The notes under the pieces: generated by a model
Database searches by the model: none
What the model was told of the DNA's origin: nothing
The model's input: only the letters and a program-made list of their open reading frames with translations
In this document: positions 1-8,985 of the stretch, piece after piece
Numbering within the stretch: the stretch's first letter is position 1
Layout: every line of letters starts with the position of its first letter
Program-made: the position numbers and the translations under genes
NCBI RefSeq assembly: GCF_001612745.1
Contig: NZ_BDBA01000032.1
Coordinates: forward strand, 1 to 64,000
Direction: 5' to 3'
Length of the DNA stretch: 64,000 nucleotides
DNA from: Nocardia amamiensis NBRC 102102
Lineage (GTDB): Bacteria > Actinomycetota > Actinomycetes > Mycobacteriales > Mycobacteriaceae

Positions 1-1
1 G

Positions 2-32
2 TGAGGTGACCGGTTCCCTCCGGACAGTGGCC
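2..32 (+). repeat. IS3 left inverted repeat
   Basis: Begins TGAGGTGACCGG and matches the reverse complement of 1255-1285 at about 25 of 31 positions. The best-conserved part is TCCGGACAG at 19-27. Confidence 0.8.
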
Positions 33-54
33 ACTCGTAGGGTGGTTACGGAAA

Positions 55-363
55 GTGAGGGAACAGTTCGTGGGTCAGCATCGCAGGAAGTACTCGCCGG
101 AGTACAAGGACGAGGCCGTGAGAATGGTGATCGAGTCACCGGAGCGGTCGATCGCGGAGATCGCTCGTGATCTGGGCATCAACTCCGGGACGCTGACGAA
201 TTGGGTGGCAGCGCATCGGAAGAAGAATCCGGTCGCCGAGGAACCGTTGACGATGGCGGAGCGGGCGCGGCTGCGGGAGCTCGAACGCGAGAACCGGGAA
301 CTGCGTATGAAGGCAGAATTCTTGGAAAAAGCGGCGGCCTTCTTCGCGAGCCGGCAGCAGTGA
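55..363 (+). CDS. IS3 transposase OrfA
   Basis: DNA-binding half of an IS3-type transposase, 102 residues from a GTG start. A helix-turn-helix of the transposase_8 type occupies about residues 10-55 (key stretch IAEIARDLGINSGTLTNW). A leucine-zipper-like heptad region follows at about 70-95 (LRELERENRELRMK), used by the family for multimerisation. The stop codon (361-363) overlaps a GTG at 360 that opens OrfB in the -1 frame. An A-rich run (GGAAAAAG, 324-331) just upstream could also allow the -1 frameshift that yields the fused OrfAB transposase in this family. Nothing suggests inactivation. Confidence 0.88.
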   Translation: MREQFVGQHRRKYSPEYKDEAVRMVIESPERSIAEIARDLGINSGTLTNWVAAHRKKNPVAEEPLTMAERARLRELERENRELRMKAEFLEKAAAFFASRQQ

Positions 364-1241
364 AGTTCGCCTTCATCGCCGAGCTGGACGAGGAGAAGGC
401 CTATTCTGTGGCGTTCATGTGCCGGAATCTGGATGTGTCGCGATCGGGCTATTACGAATGGAAGTCACGACCGGTACCCGAATCCGAGGACCGGCGCGAG
501 GATTTGAAGTTGATGATCCGGGTTGTGTTCGACGACAGCTATCACACATACGGATACCGGCGTATCCACGCGGTGCTCACCGGCTCCGGTCACCTGGTCG
601 ACGACGACACCGTGCGCAAGCTGATGCGCGAGATGGGGTTGTGGCCGGTCCAGCCGCGGCCGTGGCGGCCGATCACCACCGACGCCGAGCTCGACCACCG
701 GATCCCCGATCTGGTGGGCCGGGACTTCACCGCGGCCGGGCCGGGACGCAAATTCGTCTCCGACATCACCTACATTCCCACCGGGGAAGGCTGGCTGTAT
801 CTGGCGACGGTGATCGACTGTGGCACGAAGATGGTGGCCGGCTGGTCGATGGCCGACCATTACCGGACCCCTTTGATCGAAGCCGCTCTCGATATGGCAG
901 CCGGTCGCGTGCCGATCGTGAAGGACGCCATCTTCCATTCTGATCGCGGATCGAACTACACGAGTTACGCTTTCGGGAAGAAGCTGGCGCGGATGGGGAT
1001 GAAACAATCGGTAGGACGCACCGGCGTGTGCTGGGATAATGCAATGGCGGAATCGTTCTTCGGCGCCCTGAAAAATGAGTGGCTGCACCGTGTTTCGTTG
1101 GCTACTCACGCCGATGCGCGGCGCGCGGTTGTGAAATACATTGAGACGTTTTACAATCGGAAACGTCTCCACTCGGGACTCGGCTACAAGACGCCACAGC
1201 AGGTGCATACCGCATTCCTGAATCAGCAGATAGCGGCATGA
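360..1241 (+). CDS. IS3 transposase OrfB (DDE catalytic subunit)
   Basis: Catalytic rve-type integrase core of the IS3 transposase, about 293 residues if translated from the GTG at 360, which overlaps the OrfA stop codon as GTGA. It may instead be made as an OrfAB fusion by -1 slippage near 324-331. An HTH_21 region (HTYGYRRIHAVL) precedes the catalytic domain. The acidic triad is visible: Asp135 in VSDITYIP, Asp195 in HSDRGSNY and Glu231 in NAMAESFFG, with the DD(35)E spacing typical of IS3. The C-terminal NRKRLHSGLGYKTP motif is also characteristic. The frame is open throughout, so the copy looks intact. Confidence 0.92.
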   Translation: MKFAFIAELDEEKAYSVAFMCRNLDVSRSGYYEWKSRPVPESEDRREDLKLMIRVVFDDSYHTYGYRRIHAVLTGSGHLVDDDTVRKLMREMGLWPVQPRPWRPITTDAELDHRIPDLVGRDFTAAGPGRKFVSDITYIPTGEGWLYLATVIDCGTKMVAGWSMADHYRTPLIEAALDMAAGRVPIVKDAIFHSDRGSNYTSYAFGKKLARMGMKQSVGRTGVCWDNAMAESFFGALKNEWLHRVSLATHADARRAVVKYIETFYNRKRLHSGLGYKTPQQVHTAFLNQQIAA

Positions 1242-1254
1242 GATAGACCTACGG

Positions 1255-1285
1255 GGCCGCTGTCCGGAAGCCACCGGGCTCCTCA
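1255..1285 (-). repeat. IS3 right inverted repeat
   Basis: Read on the minus strand it begins TGAGGAGCCCGG and aligns with the left end at 2-32. It starts 13 bp after the stop codon of the transposase. Confidence 0.8.
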
Positions 1286-1394
1286 ATGCTGGGAACGCTG
1301 TGAATTTGTCAATGAGCTTAAGTAGGTGCGGGACGGTCAGGACCGGCTTGTGGCCATCGGAGCGCTGATGAACATGCATGGATTGCGTCGTGTG

Positions 1395-3815
1395 TTACTC
1401 GCTCTCGTCGAGTCGGTAGGTTTGCCGCGATGGGCCGTCGACTGCGAGTAACCCGAGTTCACGGTCATATTTGCCGTTGATAGTTCGGACGTTGAGGTCA
1501 CTGGCAGGTTGGGTGTGTTTTTCGGCCCAGTAGGGCATGGGGATAAGGAATTCGTCGGCGAGGAGTTTCCCGGTGGCTCGGTCTTCGCTGCTGTTGAGCG
1601 CTTTCTCGTAGTCGGCGCGGTCGGTGCTGAGGATGGCTTCCGTGCCTTCGAAGAGTTGGTCGAATCTGTCGGTGAGGGCTGAGCGGTCGTCGAAGGGATG
1701 GCGGAAGCTGAGGAATCCGCGCTGGAAGTCATCACGATGTCTTTCGACGTCGATCCGCCATCGTTCACCCCAGGAGGTCGCGTAGATCTCGTCCAGCCAT
1801 GCGGTGGTTGTGTTCTCGTTGATGACTTCACCTTCGTGGCGGCAGAGAATATCCCACGCCAGTCTGGTCGGTGTTTCTTCGTAGACGCCGTCGGCCCACA
1901 GTGTTTTGTTCTGTCCGCGCTGCCGGTAGTGGGGTTGGTGCACGGTCACCGGTACCGGTGGGAGGGCGCCGATGCGGTTGGCTCGGCCGAAGCGTTGTAG
2001 TAGGGCTTCGAGGTTGGCCGCGGAGGTGTAGCACATGTCGAGGTCGATGTTGAGTGAGACTTCGAGGGCCTGTGTACCGACCAGCAGTCCAGGCTGGCGT
2101 TGTTTGCCGACTTCGAAACGGTCGAGGATGCGTCGCTCGATGGTTGTGCGGTCGCAGCGTCTGAAGCGTGAGTGCAGCAGGAAAGCCGAATCGCTGCCGT
2201 GGGGTTCGATGCAGGATGGTGCCAGGTCCCGGTAGAGGGTGATGGCGTCTTTGATGTTGTTGGCGACGACCAGCACTGAGCGGCCGGCGGTGAGCTGGTC
2301 GCGGATTTCGTCGATGGATTGCGGGTCGGTGAGGCGGGAGGGGCGGGTGTGGATTCGGTGTCGGGCTGGTGCTGCGGTCTCGGCGGGTGGGGTGACGAGG
2401 CGGAGGGGTTGTTCGAGGGTGTTGGTTACGAGATCGGTGAGGCGGGTCGGCAGTGTGGCGGATAGGACGGCGATGCGGCCGCCGATCTGTTCCCAAAACC
2501 GCATCATGGCCAGGATCAGGCCCAGGCGGCGGGTGTCGAAGGCGTGCAGTTCGTCGAGGATGAATACGGAGTTGGCGCTATCGAGCAGGATGCTGGAATG
2601 CACCGGCCCAGCGAGCGCTCCGCGTAGGAGTTGGTAGGGCGTGCCGACGCGCAGCAGTTCCCGAAAGTTCTTCGTGGCTTGCGCCCGGGAGCGGGCCTTG
2701 CGGGCAGCTGCGACGGCGTCGTTGTCGTGTTCGTCGGTGTCGTCGGCGAGTGAGTGGGCGAGATGGTATGATGCGGCTTTGGAGTGGGCGACACCGATTC
2801 CGTCTCGGGTGTCCAATTCTTTGGTGAGCCGGTTGGTCATCGCGTTGATGCTGGCAAGGTATGGCAGGACGTAGAAGACGCGGGGGATGCTCTCGCTGCT
2901 CTTGGTGAGTTCGCTGATCTGGGTGCGTGCCCACAGCAGGGATGCTTCGGTTTTGCCGCTGGCGGTCCAGGAGCGCAGCAGCAGGTGACCACGGGTGTCG
3001 TGGGCGTTCTGCTGCTGGGGGCGCAGCGCGTACCCGTCGTGGGTGAGTCGTTCGATCAGCTGACCGGGGTAGTCGGCGGTGAGGGGTTGGCGTGTGTGCA
3101 GGTAGGCCCCTGGAGCGGAGGAGAGGTGGTCGGCCATGGTGAGAGCGCCGAGCAGCAGCACTGCCGTGCGGCCGTCGCTGTCGCCGTTGCGCAACGGCCA
3201 CTCCCAACGGTCGATCAGTTTCTCCAGCACTGCGTGGGCTCGGGCAGCCAGCTCGTCGATCGTCACCTCGGTGATGCTGTCGTCGACGGGCAGCCCATAG
3301 TGGCGAGCGGTGTCGTGTAGCCACCGGCAGAGTCGGATGAGGTGGTCGTTTTCGGCGGGAAAGAATTTTGTGGTGAACGTTGTGGCGTTGTCATCGCCGT
3401 ACTGGGTGAAGACAGGAAGCTTGCGGGCGTTGCTGCCGCCGGTGAAGGCGCGGTGGTGACCAGCGACGGCGGAAGCGACCCACACACGGTCGCGCTCCGG
3501 GTAGTCGTTCAGTAGCAGGCTGACGAACCCGAGCGAGAGGACTTCATGTCGCTGACCCCAAACGGTTGGCGGCTCATCGGTGTTGGCGATCTGGCGTTGG
3601 AAACCGTACGGGAATTTCCCCGTGTCGTGTAGCAGCGCGGCCAGCTCCGCCCATGTCCAGAACTCATCGGGAAGTCCAGGGATACGCCCGACGCGGGCTC
3701 GTATCCGCCGCAGCACTTTCAGCGTTTTCAGTGAGTGGGTGGTCAGCAGCTCGCCAGGTCGCTGCGGCTGCCCCGGCTTCGCGCGACCGGGGCTTTTAGC
3801 CCGCAACTCATACAT
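1395..3815 (-). CDS. cas3: CRISPR-associated helicase/nuclease Cas3
   Basis: Cas3 is recruited to Cascade-bound target DNA and unwinds and degrades it. This 806-residue protein has both halves. The N-terminal HD nuclease shows His27 (THSLK), the His63-Asp64 pair (LLHDTGKF) and a downstream GHH. The superfamily 2 helicase shows Walker A as TASGKTE, the DELH box (ILDELHAFD), motif III SATLP and motif VI LLQRFGRANR. It is the last gene of the leftward cas operon, 60 nt after cas5. The length fits a full HD-helicase Cas3. In type I-B loci cas4-cas1-cas2 often follow, but here an IS3 element begins 109 bp downstream. Confidence 0.94.
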   Translation of the reverse strand: MYELRAKSPGRAKPGQPQRPGELLTTHSLKTLKVLRRIRARVGRIPGLPDEFWTWAELAALLHDTGKFPYGFQRQIANTDEPPTVWGQRHEVLSLGFVSLLLNDYPERDRVWVASAVAGHHRAFTGGSNARKLPVFTQYGDDNATTFTTKFFPAENDHLIRLCRWLHDTARHYGLPVDDSITEVTIDELAARAHAVLEKLIDRWEWPLRNGDSDGRTAVLLLGALTMADHLSSAPGAYLHTRQPLTADYPGQLIERLTHDGYALRPQQQNAHDTRGHLLLRSWTASGKTEASLLWARTQISELTKSSESIPRVFYVLPYLASINAMTNRLTKELDTRDGIGVAHSKAASYHLAHSLADDTDEHDNDAVAAARKARSRAQATKNFRELLRVGTPYQLLRGALAGPVHSSILLDSANSVFILDELHAFDTRRLGLILAMMRFWEQIGGRIAVLSATLPTRLTDLVTNTLEQPLRLVTPPAETAAPARHRIHTRPSRLTDPQSIDEIRDQLTAGRSVLVVANNIKDAITLYRDLAPSCIEPHGSDSAFLLHSRFRRCDRTTIERRILDRFEVGKQRQPGLLVGTQALEVSLNIDLDMCYTSAANLEALLQRFGRANRIGALPPVPVTVHQPHYRQRGQNKTLWADGVYEETPTRLAWDILCRHEGEVINENTTTAWLDEIYATSWGERWRIDVERHRDDFQRGFLSFRHPFDDRSALTDRFDQLFEGTEAILSTDRADYEKALNSSEDRATGKLLADEFLIPMPYWAEKHTQPASDLNVRTINGKYDRELGLLAVDGPSRQTYRLDESE

Positions 3816-3875
3816 CTGCTCTCCCGGCAGGAATTCGCCATCGATGGTGTTGCATTCTTGTGCTGGGTGGGGTGG

Positions 3876-4547
3876 TCAGGCGGTGGCGAACTGTGCCGGA
3901 TGAGTGGACGGAAGCAGCGCGATGGCCTGACCGGTTTGCGTTGCCAAGCCGGTGTCGACCTGGACGGCGGCGCCTTGGGCGGCGTAGCAGTAGCTGCCCC
4001 AGCGCTTGCGGGCTCGGTCATCGGAGATCGCGGTGGTCAACCGCATCGGAGTTCCCGCGGTGCCGGGAATCTCCTGAGGCATGACAGCGTGGCCTTGAAC
4101 CCCTGACCTGGAGACCAGGTCGGTGCGTCCGGTTTTGACTGCGACCAAGTCTTGGCTGCGGCCCAGCCGTAGTGGCCAGACCGGGCGCCGGAGCGCCCGC
4201 TGCCACATGTCGAGGTTCTCGATCAGCCACACGGTGAGGGTGGTGTGGGCGAGGAATTCTCGGTCTTTGATCGTGATGTTGGTGGGTGTCCCTGGGCTGC
4301 CGAGGGGATGGTAGGTCTCGAGGTCGACGCCGGTGCCTTCGGCACGAAAGGTCATGGCGAAGCGCGTGGTTTCGGGCACCTGATCCCATCCGCCGACAGC
4401 GGCAGCGAGGAACCCGCCAACCGTGGACGGTGGGGGACAGGGCAGCCCGACCTGCACCCCCGCGTACAGCGGGTTGCGGAAGCTGACGATCGGAGCGGTG
4501 ACAACGATTTCCAGCGCCTGGGTCATACGCATCTGTGTCCTCTGCAT
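3876..4547 (-). CDS. cas5: Cas5 family Cascade subunit
   Basis: Cas5 caps the 5' handle of the crRNA in type I Cascade. The 223-residue product starts with the RAMP-type Cas5 signature: a beta strand followed by APIVSFRNP and a proline-rich CPPPSTVGGFLAA turn, as in the Cas5t group. Length is typical. It lies 33 nt after cas7 and 60 nt before cas3, in one transcription unit. The start at 4547 is the first ATG; internal ATGs at residues 6 and 8 are possible alternatives. Confidence 0.88.
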   Translation of the reverse strand: MQRTQMRMTQALEIVVTAPIVSFRNPLYAGVQVGLPCPPPSTVGGFLAAAVGGWDQVPETTRFAMTFRAEGTGVDLETYHPLGSPGTPTNITIKDREFLAHTTLTVWLIENLDMWQRALRRPVWPLRLGRSQDLVAVKTGRTDLVSRSGVQGHAVMPQEIPGTAGTPMRLTTAISDDRARKRWGSYCYAAQGAAVQVDTGLATQTGQAIALLPSTHPAQFATA

Positions 4548-4580
4548 GGGGAGCGGTCCATCGGGTAGTTCACGACGGCG

Positions 4581-5639
4581 CTACCGCGGTGCAGGGTCGT
4601 CGAACCAGTCGTCACGCTTGCCGTCGGTGAACTCCTCGGCCAGCGTGTGCAAGACGGTGCGGGGATGGTCGATAGTGACCCTTTCACTGTCGATGAGGTC
4701 GGCCAGATCCGTGCGGGCGCGTTCGCGCAGATCACCCAGAAACCCTGGGGCCCAGCCGATGCGGACTGCGCCGTCCAACTCGTCCTCCCACGCCTCGATC
4801 TCCTCGCGCAGGATGTCGGTGTCGAAGTGGGTCTTGCGGTCGCGTTCGCGCACGAGGCGGGTGAACGGGTTGGTGCCGCCATTGATCGGCGCCAGGATGA
4901 TCAGGCCCGGTGTGCGGTCGCCGTAGTGCGCGGATTGCTTGGCTCCGCCCTTGACCGCAGCCATGGTGCGCAGCAGCACTGCGACGCGGCGGCGTCGTTC
5001 CTCGATCGGCAGCCGAACACACTGCACACCGCGCAGCGACACTTCCACCGCCCCATCGGCCATCAGCTCAGCGACGACCGACGGGGACAGGGCGGCCTTA
5101 GTGGTCTTTCCGCTGACCTCGAAAGTACCGACCCGGGGAAGATCCAACAGCAGGTCACCGGCGAGGTCAGCGGTGTAGAGCTCATGTTCGTGGATGACCG
5201 GGTTCGTGCCCGGTTCGAAACCGCGGCTCATGGTCCCCCAATCCATGACCGGCTTGTTCGGAACAACCGCGACCAACGTACCGGTCGCCAACACGGTGTC
5301 GCGCATGAAGGCTTTCGACTCACCCCGCTTGGCGCCGTCCTCATCCGCCTTGACCGCGATCATGTACCCGAACAGGTCGTCATCGAGATACTGGTCGGGC
5401 CGCCCCTTGGTGTATGCCTGCTGCTTTTTGCCCTCACCGCTGCGAATCACGGGCGAGACAGGCTCGGTGGCGGGCAGAGAGTCACGAATCCAGAGGCGCG
5501 ACGCCTGCGCCGACACATACGGGTAGGTTGCGCGGCCGACATTGAACTGCTTGACCATGCCGCGGTTGTCCTCGCCACGGCCGTTGTTCGGGGCACCGGC
5601 CTTGATCTCCAGGATGGTTTGCCCCACCAGGTATGTCAT
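4581..5639 (-). CDS. cas7: Cas7 (Cst2/DevR family) Cascade backbone subunit
   Basis: Cas7 polymerises along the crRNA spacer to form the Cascade backbone. The 352-residue protein has the N-terminal pattern of the Cst2/DevR group (TIGR02585-like), with LVGQTILEIKAG followed by a glycine/asparagine-rich turn, a basic patch (MVKQFNVGRATYPYVS) and a conserved tail region. It starts immediately after cas8 (2-nt gap), so translation is probably coupled. DevR-type Cas7 is characteristic of subtype I-B (Tneap/Myxan-like) systems, which supports the subtype call. Confidence 0.88.
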   Translation of the reverse strand: MTYLVGQTILEIKAGAPNNGRGEDNRGMVKQFNVGRATYPYVSAQASRLWIRDSLPATEPVSPVIRSGEGKKQQAYTKGRPDQYLDDDLFGYMIAVKADEDGAKRGESKAFMRDTVLATGTLVAVVPNKPVMDWGTMSRGFEPGTNPVIHEHELYTADLAGDLLLDLPRVGTFEVSGKTTKAALSPSVVAELMADGAVEVSLRGVQCVRLPIEERRRRVAVLLRTMAAVKGGAKQSAHYGDRTPGLIILAPINGGTNPFTRLVRERDRKTHFDTDILREEIEAWEDELDGAVRIGWAPGFLGDLRERARTDLADLIDSERVTIDHPRTVLHTLAEEFTDGKRDDWFDDPAPR

Positions 5640-5641
5640 CG

Positions 5642-7054
5642 TTACTGCTCCTCGGTGTTGTCGGTGGTGATGGTTGCAGCGGCATCGGCGATGTCGTCGA
5701 GGTCCTCACGTGACCCTTTCGGCTGCCAGTCACGCTCGGCGAGCGCTTCGATAACCGCGTAGACCAGCAGGCGCCGATACGTCCATGCCTTGTCGTCGTC
5801 GAAAAGCAGGCGGCACTCTTTCGCGGAGATCAACGTTTTCGGTGTTCCGGCTGGGCGGCTTTTCACCAGCCAGTCGACGGCCTGGGTGCGGAACCAGCCG
5901 TCGAGGTTGCCGCCGCGGGCGTTCGCGCGGATGAAGTCCCGGAACGGCCCTGGCCGGGAGTCCTGGCCGAGGAGGGCAGCGACCCTGCCGGCCAGTTCGG
6001 TGATTCGGGTGAAGTCTTTCTCGTCCATACGCAGCACCTCGATGCAGTAGGAAGACATGAGCGGAGCTATCCGACGCACCTGGTCGGGGATCGCTCCTTG
6101 AACGGAAACCTGTTCCAGCAGATACGCGGTCGTCCGGTGAAACACCGCCTCGGGATCGGAGAACGCACGCTTGGCGAGGAACGCCTCACCGGGAACAGTT
6201 TTGGTGGCCTGGGCGGCGACCACGGTCGGGTACCCTGCGCGACGATCGGCGTCTCGGGCCGTCGAGCGAAGCCACTCCGCCACAGGCTGCGCCATCTCCT
6301 GCGTGCGCAGGTACTGCTCCTTATTGGAATTCGACAGCACGATCAACTCCACCCCCGCGCGCAACCGGTGACCATAGCTACGAACAGCCGTCAGCACAGC
6401 GTGCTCACGCCCGTAGGGTCCGATCTTGGTCTTCTGCGGGGGCAGCCCCGCAACGGCGAGCGTGCGTTCAACAGCGACCTGGGTCATGCGCGCCAAGAAT
6501 TCGGAATCCCAGGAGTGGATGGCCGCCGCACGACCACCACCCAAGTCGGCTCCATACGGGAAGGCCCAAAGACTGGCCAAGCACGGGTAACACAGCGGAG
6601 TGCCCTCGTGACCAGGTGCAGTGGTGTTCCGGTGCTCGCGACTGGCGCCCAGCGGAATGTCGACCTTGCCATACCAGCCACACGCCGGTCGGTCGCAGTA
6701 CTCACACGGCACCGCAGGCCAGTCGACCGGGTCAGGCATCGACCGCCACTGCCGGATCCACTCGCGTCGCTCCTCCGGCGATTGCTTGCCGCGGGAGGTG
6801 GGATTGATCTTCGAGTTGGGCCACAACAGATAACTCGCACCCAGCCAGAACCCACCAGGCTCGGCGGCTTTGGCGACCTCTGCGGTCGTCTGGAGGTGCT
6901 GGGTCATCGTCTCGACGACGTTCGAGAACTGCTCGGACGTCAGTTCCTCGGGATGCTCGATCTCGGCCAGCGCGGCGAGAGCGAACGCGCCGATTCGCTG
7001 AATCGGACTCGGGGTCAGAACAACCCGATACTGGTGAACCGATACGTCAGACAT
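5642..7054 (-). CDS. cas8: Cas8 large subunit (Cst1/Cas8b1-like)
   Basis: Large subunit of the effector complex, expected to recognise the PAM. The 470-residue product carries a zinc-finger-like pair of cysteine clusters: CEYCDRPAC at about residue 120 and CYPC about 40 residues later. This is the hallmark of the Cst1/Cas8a1-b1 group. No HD nuclease domain is fused. Its position between cas6 and cas7 matches the I-B order cas6-cas8-cas7-cas5-cas3. Large subunits diverge rapidly, so the family call rests on the cysteine pattern plus gene order. Confidence 0.82.
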   Translation of the reverse strand: MSDVSVHQYRVVLTPSPIQRIGAFALAALAEIEHPEELTSEQFSNVVETMTQHLQTTAEVAKAAEPGGFWLGASYLLWPNSKINPTSRGKQSPEERREWIRQWRSMPDPVDWPAVPCEYCDRPACGWYGKVDIPLGASREHRNTTAPGHEGTPLCYPCLASLWAFPYGADLGGGRAAAIHSWDSEFLARMTQVAVERTLAVAGLPPQKTKIGPYGREHAVLTAVRSYGHRLRAGVELIVLSNSNKEQYLRTQEMAQPVAEWLRSTARDADRRAGYPTVVAAQATKTVPGEAFLAKRAFSDPEAVFHRTTAYLLEQVSVQGAIPDQVRRIAPLMSSYCIEVLRMDEKDFTRITELAGRVAALLGQDSRPGPFRDFIRANARGGNLDGWFRTQAVDWLVKSRPAGTPKTLISAKECRLLFDDDKAWTYRRLLVYAVIEALAERDWQPKGSREDLDDIADAAATITTDNTEEQ

Positions 7055-7150
7055 CCATCCTGGCTCTCAGAGCTGAGTGAAGCAGGTAAGAAAATTGCGG
7101 GGGCCGGTCGTCATCTCGCGCAGCCCGCCTGGACGATGAAGGCCATAGTT

Positions 7151-7893
7151 CTAGGTGCGGATCCAGCCCATACCGGCGGCATTGTTCTGGCCTAACCCCC
7201 AACTATGGATCGCCTGAAGGGTTTTGGGATCTCCGCTGACCTCGACCTCCACGCAGGCTCCCGGCTTCTTACCTTTCTCACGCCTGCGCCTTGCACCGCG
7301 AACGAACGTTTGGGCCCGACCCAGGTCACCGCTTCCAGCGTCACATCCGGATCGAGGCCAAGCGTCTCCGCTTTACGACGCAGATTCCCCTGAAGATAGA
7401 AATCCCATTCCGGCTCACCAGGAAGACACCACGCTTGCCGCGTTCTCCGTACACCCGAACCATCCTTGCCCGAACCCTTCATCACCACCGGGGTACTCGT
7501 GCGGAACACTGCACGCCCCGAAGCGAACACCGGCGGCTCGGCCAACTCGACCTGGTCCACGATGAATGCTGCTGGACCCCAAGCAATCACCGGCATTATC
7601 AACAACGCCTTCGCCCACGCCTCCACGACCTCGGGCAGTGGACTACCGATCTCCAGCACACCAGGACCGCCTGCACTGTAGACACGCGGCCTCTTGCGGG
7701 CGGCGGGGAACATCGGCGCCGAGTACCCGAACGGCGCCATGCCGTGCGGGCCATAGCCGCTGTTGTGGAGTGCGGCACCCAACTCTGGCGCAGACCCTTT
7801 CAGCAGGGTGTAGGCCAGCGCTCGCCCAGGCGCCAGCACGTCGTCCCACGCCAACTCGCGGGCTCCGGTATGGAACATCAAACGCAGACGCAT
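7151..7893 (-). pseudogene. cas6: second cas6 copy, frameshifted near its 3' end
   Basis: The uninterrupted frame (7192-7893, 233 aa) matches the neighbouring cas6 through the shared VGPKRSFAV segment, then drifts into an unrelated arginine-rich tail. The missing C-terminus lies in the -1 frame and ends at 7151. It reads KPGACVEVEVSGDPK, then the Cas6 glycine-rich loop GLGQNNAAGMGW. The break falls at about 7262-7290. The glycine-rich loop is part of the RNA-binding surface of Cas6, so the shifted product is probably inactive unless ribosomes slip. The first codons overlap the end of the upstream cas6 by 16 nt. Sequencing error remains possible. Confidence 0.78.
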
Positions 7894-8735
7894 GACGACT
7901 TTCCTCGACAGGTTCGGCTCTCTCGTGTGGGCAACTCAGGTACGGCAGCGCGGTCAATAGCCCGTAGCTGACCGCACCGCCGAGGTTCAAGGGACTGTGC
8001 CGCAGCACTTCTCGTACCGTCGCGGAATTCGAAGCCCGCCGCATTCGCCTGCCCGAGACCCCAATCACGAATAGCATTGAGAACCAACGGGTCTCCCCGC
8101 AGAACAGCTTCGACAGCGGCGCCGGGCTTGAGCCCATCACCGACAGCAAAAGACCGCTTCGGACCCACCCAGCTGATCTGCTCCAGCGCCACATCCGGAA
8201 CCAGATCCAAGGTTTCGGCTTTGCGGCGCAGATTCTGCTCGAAGTAATGATGGAACTCCGGCTCAGTCGGCAACACCCACGCCTGCCGCGTCATACGCTG
8301 CCCCGAATCATCGCGACCGGACCTCTTCATCACCACCAGCGTCCGGGTCCGCAACCGCACAGCACCCTCCTCGGCCGCTGTCTCCGCCAAGGCGATGTCG
8401 TGAACACGCAAAGCAACCCCACCCCAATCGATCAAATCACGCCCCGACAGCGCCACCGACCACCCGGCAATCACCTCCGGCAGCGGACTGCCCAACTCCA
8501 GATACCCCCGGCCACCCGCGGAGTACACCCCGCGCCACTTCCCGGCGTGCGGAAAGACAGGACCGGAATAGCCGAACGGCACCATCCCGTGCCGACTCCA
8601 ACCGTGCTCATGAAGACGTCGCGCCAACGCCGGTGCAGCAGCAGACAACAACGAATAAACCGCACGCCCGGGTTCAAGAACCTTGTCCCACGGCACTTCT
8701 CGCGCCGATGTGGATACCCCAACTCTGAGCCTCAC
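7878..8735 (-). CDS. cas6: Cas6 CRISPR RNA endoribonuclease
   Basis: Cas6 cuts the repeat in pre-crRNA to release mature crRNAs with an 8-nt 5' handle. This 285-residue copy is intact. Histidines near residue 42 (RRLHEHG), the shared VGPKRSFAV strand and the C-terminal glycine-rich loop (GLGQANAAGF) are all in frame. It is the first gene of the operon and the nearest to the CRISPR array. About 45 residues follow the glycine-rich loop, more than usual, and the 3' end overlaps the next gene by 16 nt. The upstream stop may therefore have been lost. It is the likely functional Cas6 of the pair. Confidence 0.88.
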   Translation of the reverse strand: MRLRVGVSTSAREVPWDKVLEPGRAVYSLLSAAAPALARRLHEHGWSRHGMVPFGYSGPVFPHAGKWRGVYSAGGRGYLELGSPLPEVIAGWSVALSGRDLIDWGGVALRVHDIALAETAAEEGAVRLRTRTLVVMKRSGRDDSGQRMTRQAWVLPTEPEFHHYFEQNLRRKAETLDLVPDVALEQISWVGPKRSFAVGDGLKPGAAVEAVLRGDPLVLNAIRDWGLGQANAAGFEFRDGTRSAAAQSLEPRRCGQLRAIDRAAVPELPTRESRTCRGKSSCVCV

Positions 8736-8985
8736 GAAACCTCCATTCCCCAGCGTGAAGCAGCACGCGCAACCGTACCGGCACCCACCGACAAACCGAG
8801 CCGCGATTAGAAACCAACCTTCAGTTGGTTATACGCCCACCCCCACATTTGGATACCGGTCAGTTGGATATTCTCGGCTTCACTCTTTGGTCTTGCGATT
8901 TCTCCGGGCCAAGGCCTTGCGCGCAATCGCCTAAACATCCTCGTGGGAGACAGGAACGTATTGCGGATTTCCGACTCCGTCCGCG

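Larger units (their letters stand above)
2..1285 (+). mobile_element. IS3-family insertion sequence, near complete
   Basis: The element runs from TG at position 2 to CA at 1285, as usual for IS3 elements. Its ends form imperfect inverted repeats (2-32 and 1255-1285) sharing the core TCCGGACAG(T/C)GGCC. Inside are the two overlapping transposase frames expected for the family. The target-site duplication cannot be tested because only one base precedes the left end in this window. It lies 109 bp beyond the stop codon of cas3, at the edge of the CRISPR-Cas operon. Confidence 0.88.

Noticed and set aside
1286..1379. Minus-strand open frame starting MHVHQRSDGHKPV just downstream of cas3
   Set aside because: It runs straight into the IS3 end and antisense to the transposase, with no recognisable Cas4 or Cas1 motif, so I did not call it a cas remnant.
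465..1379. 304-codon minus-strand frame opposite the transposase
   Set aside because: It is antisense to a clear DDE transposase and has no family features; long antisense frames are expected in high-GC DNA.
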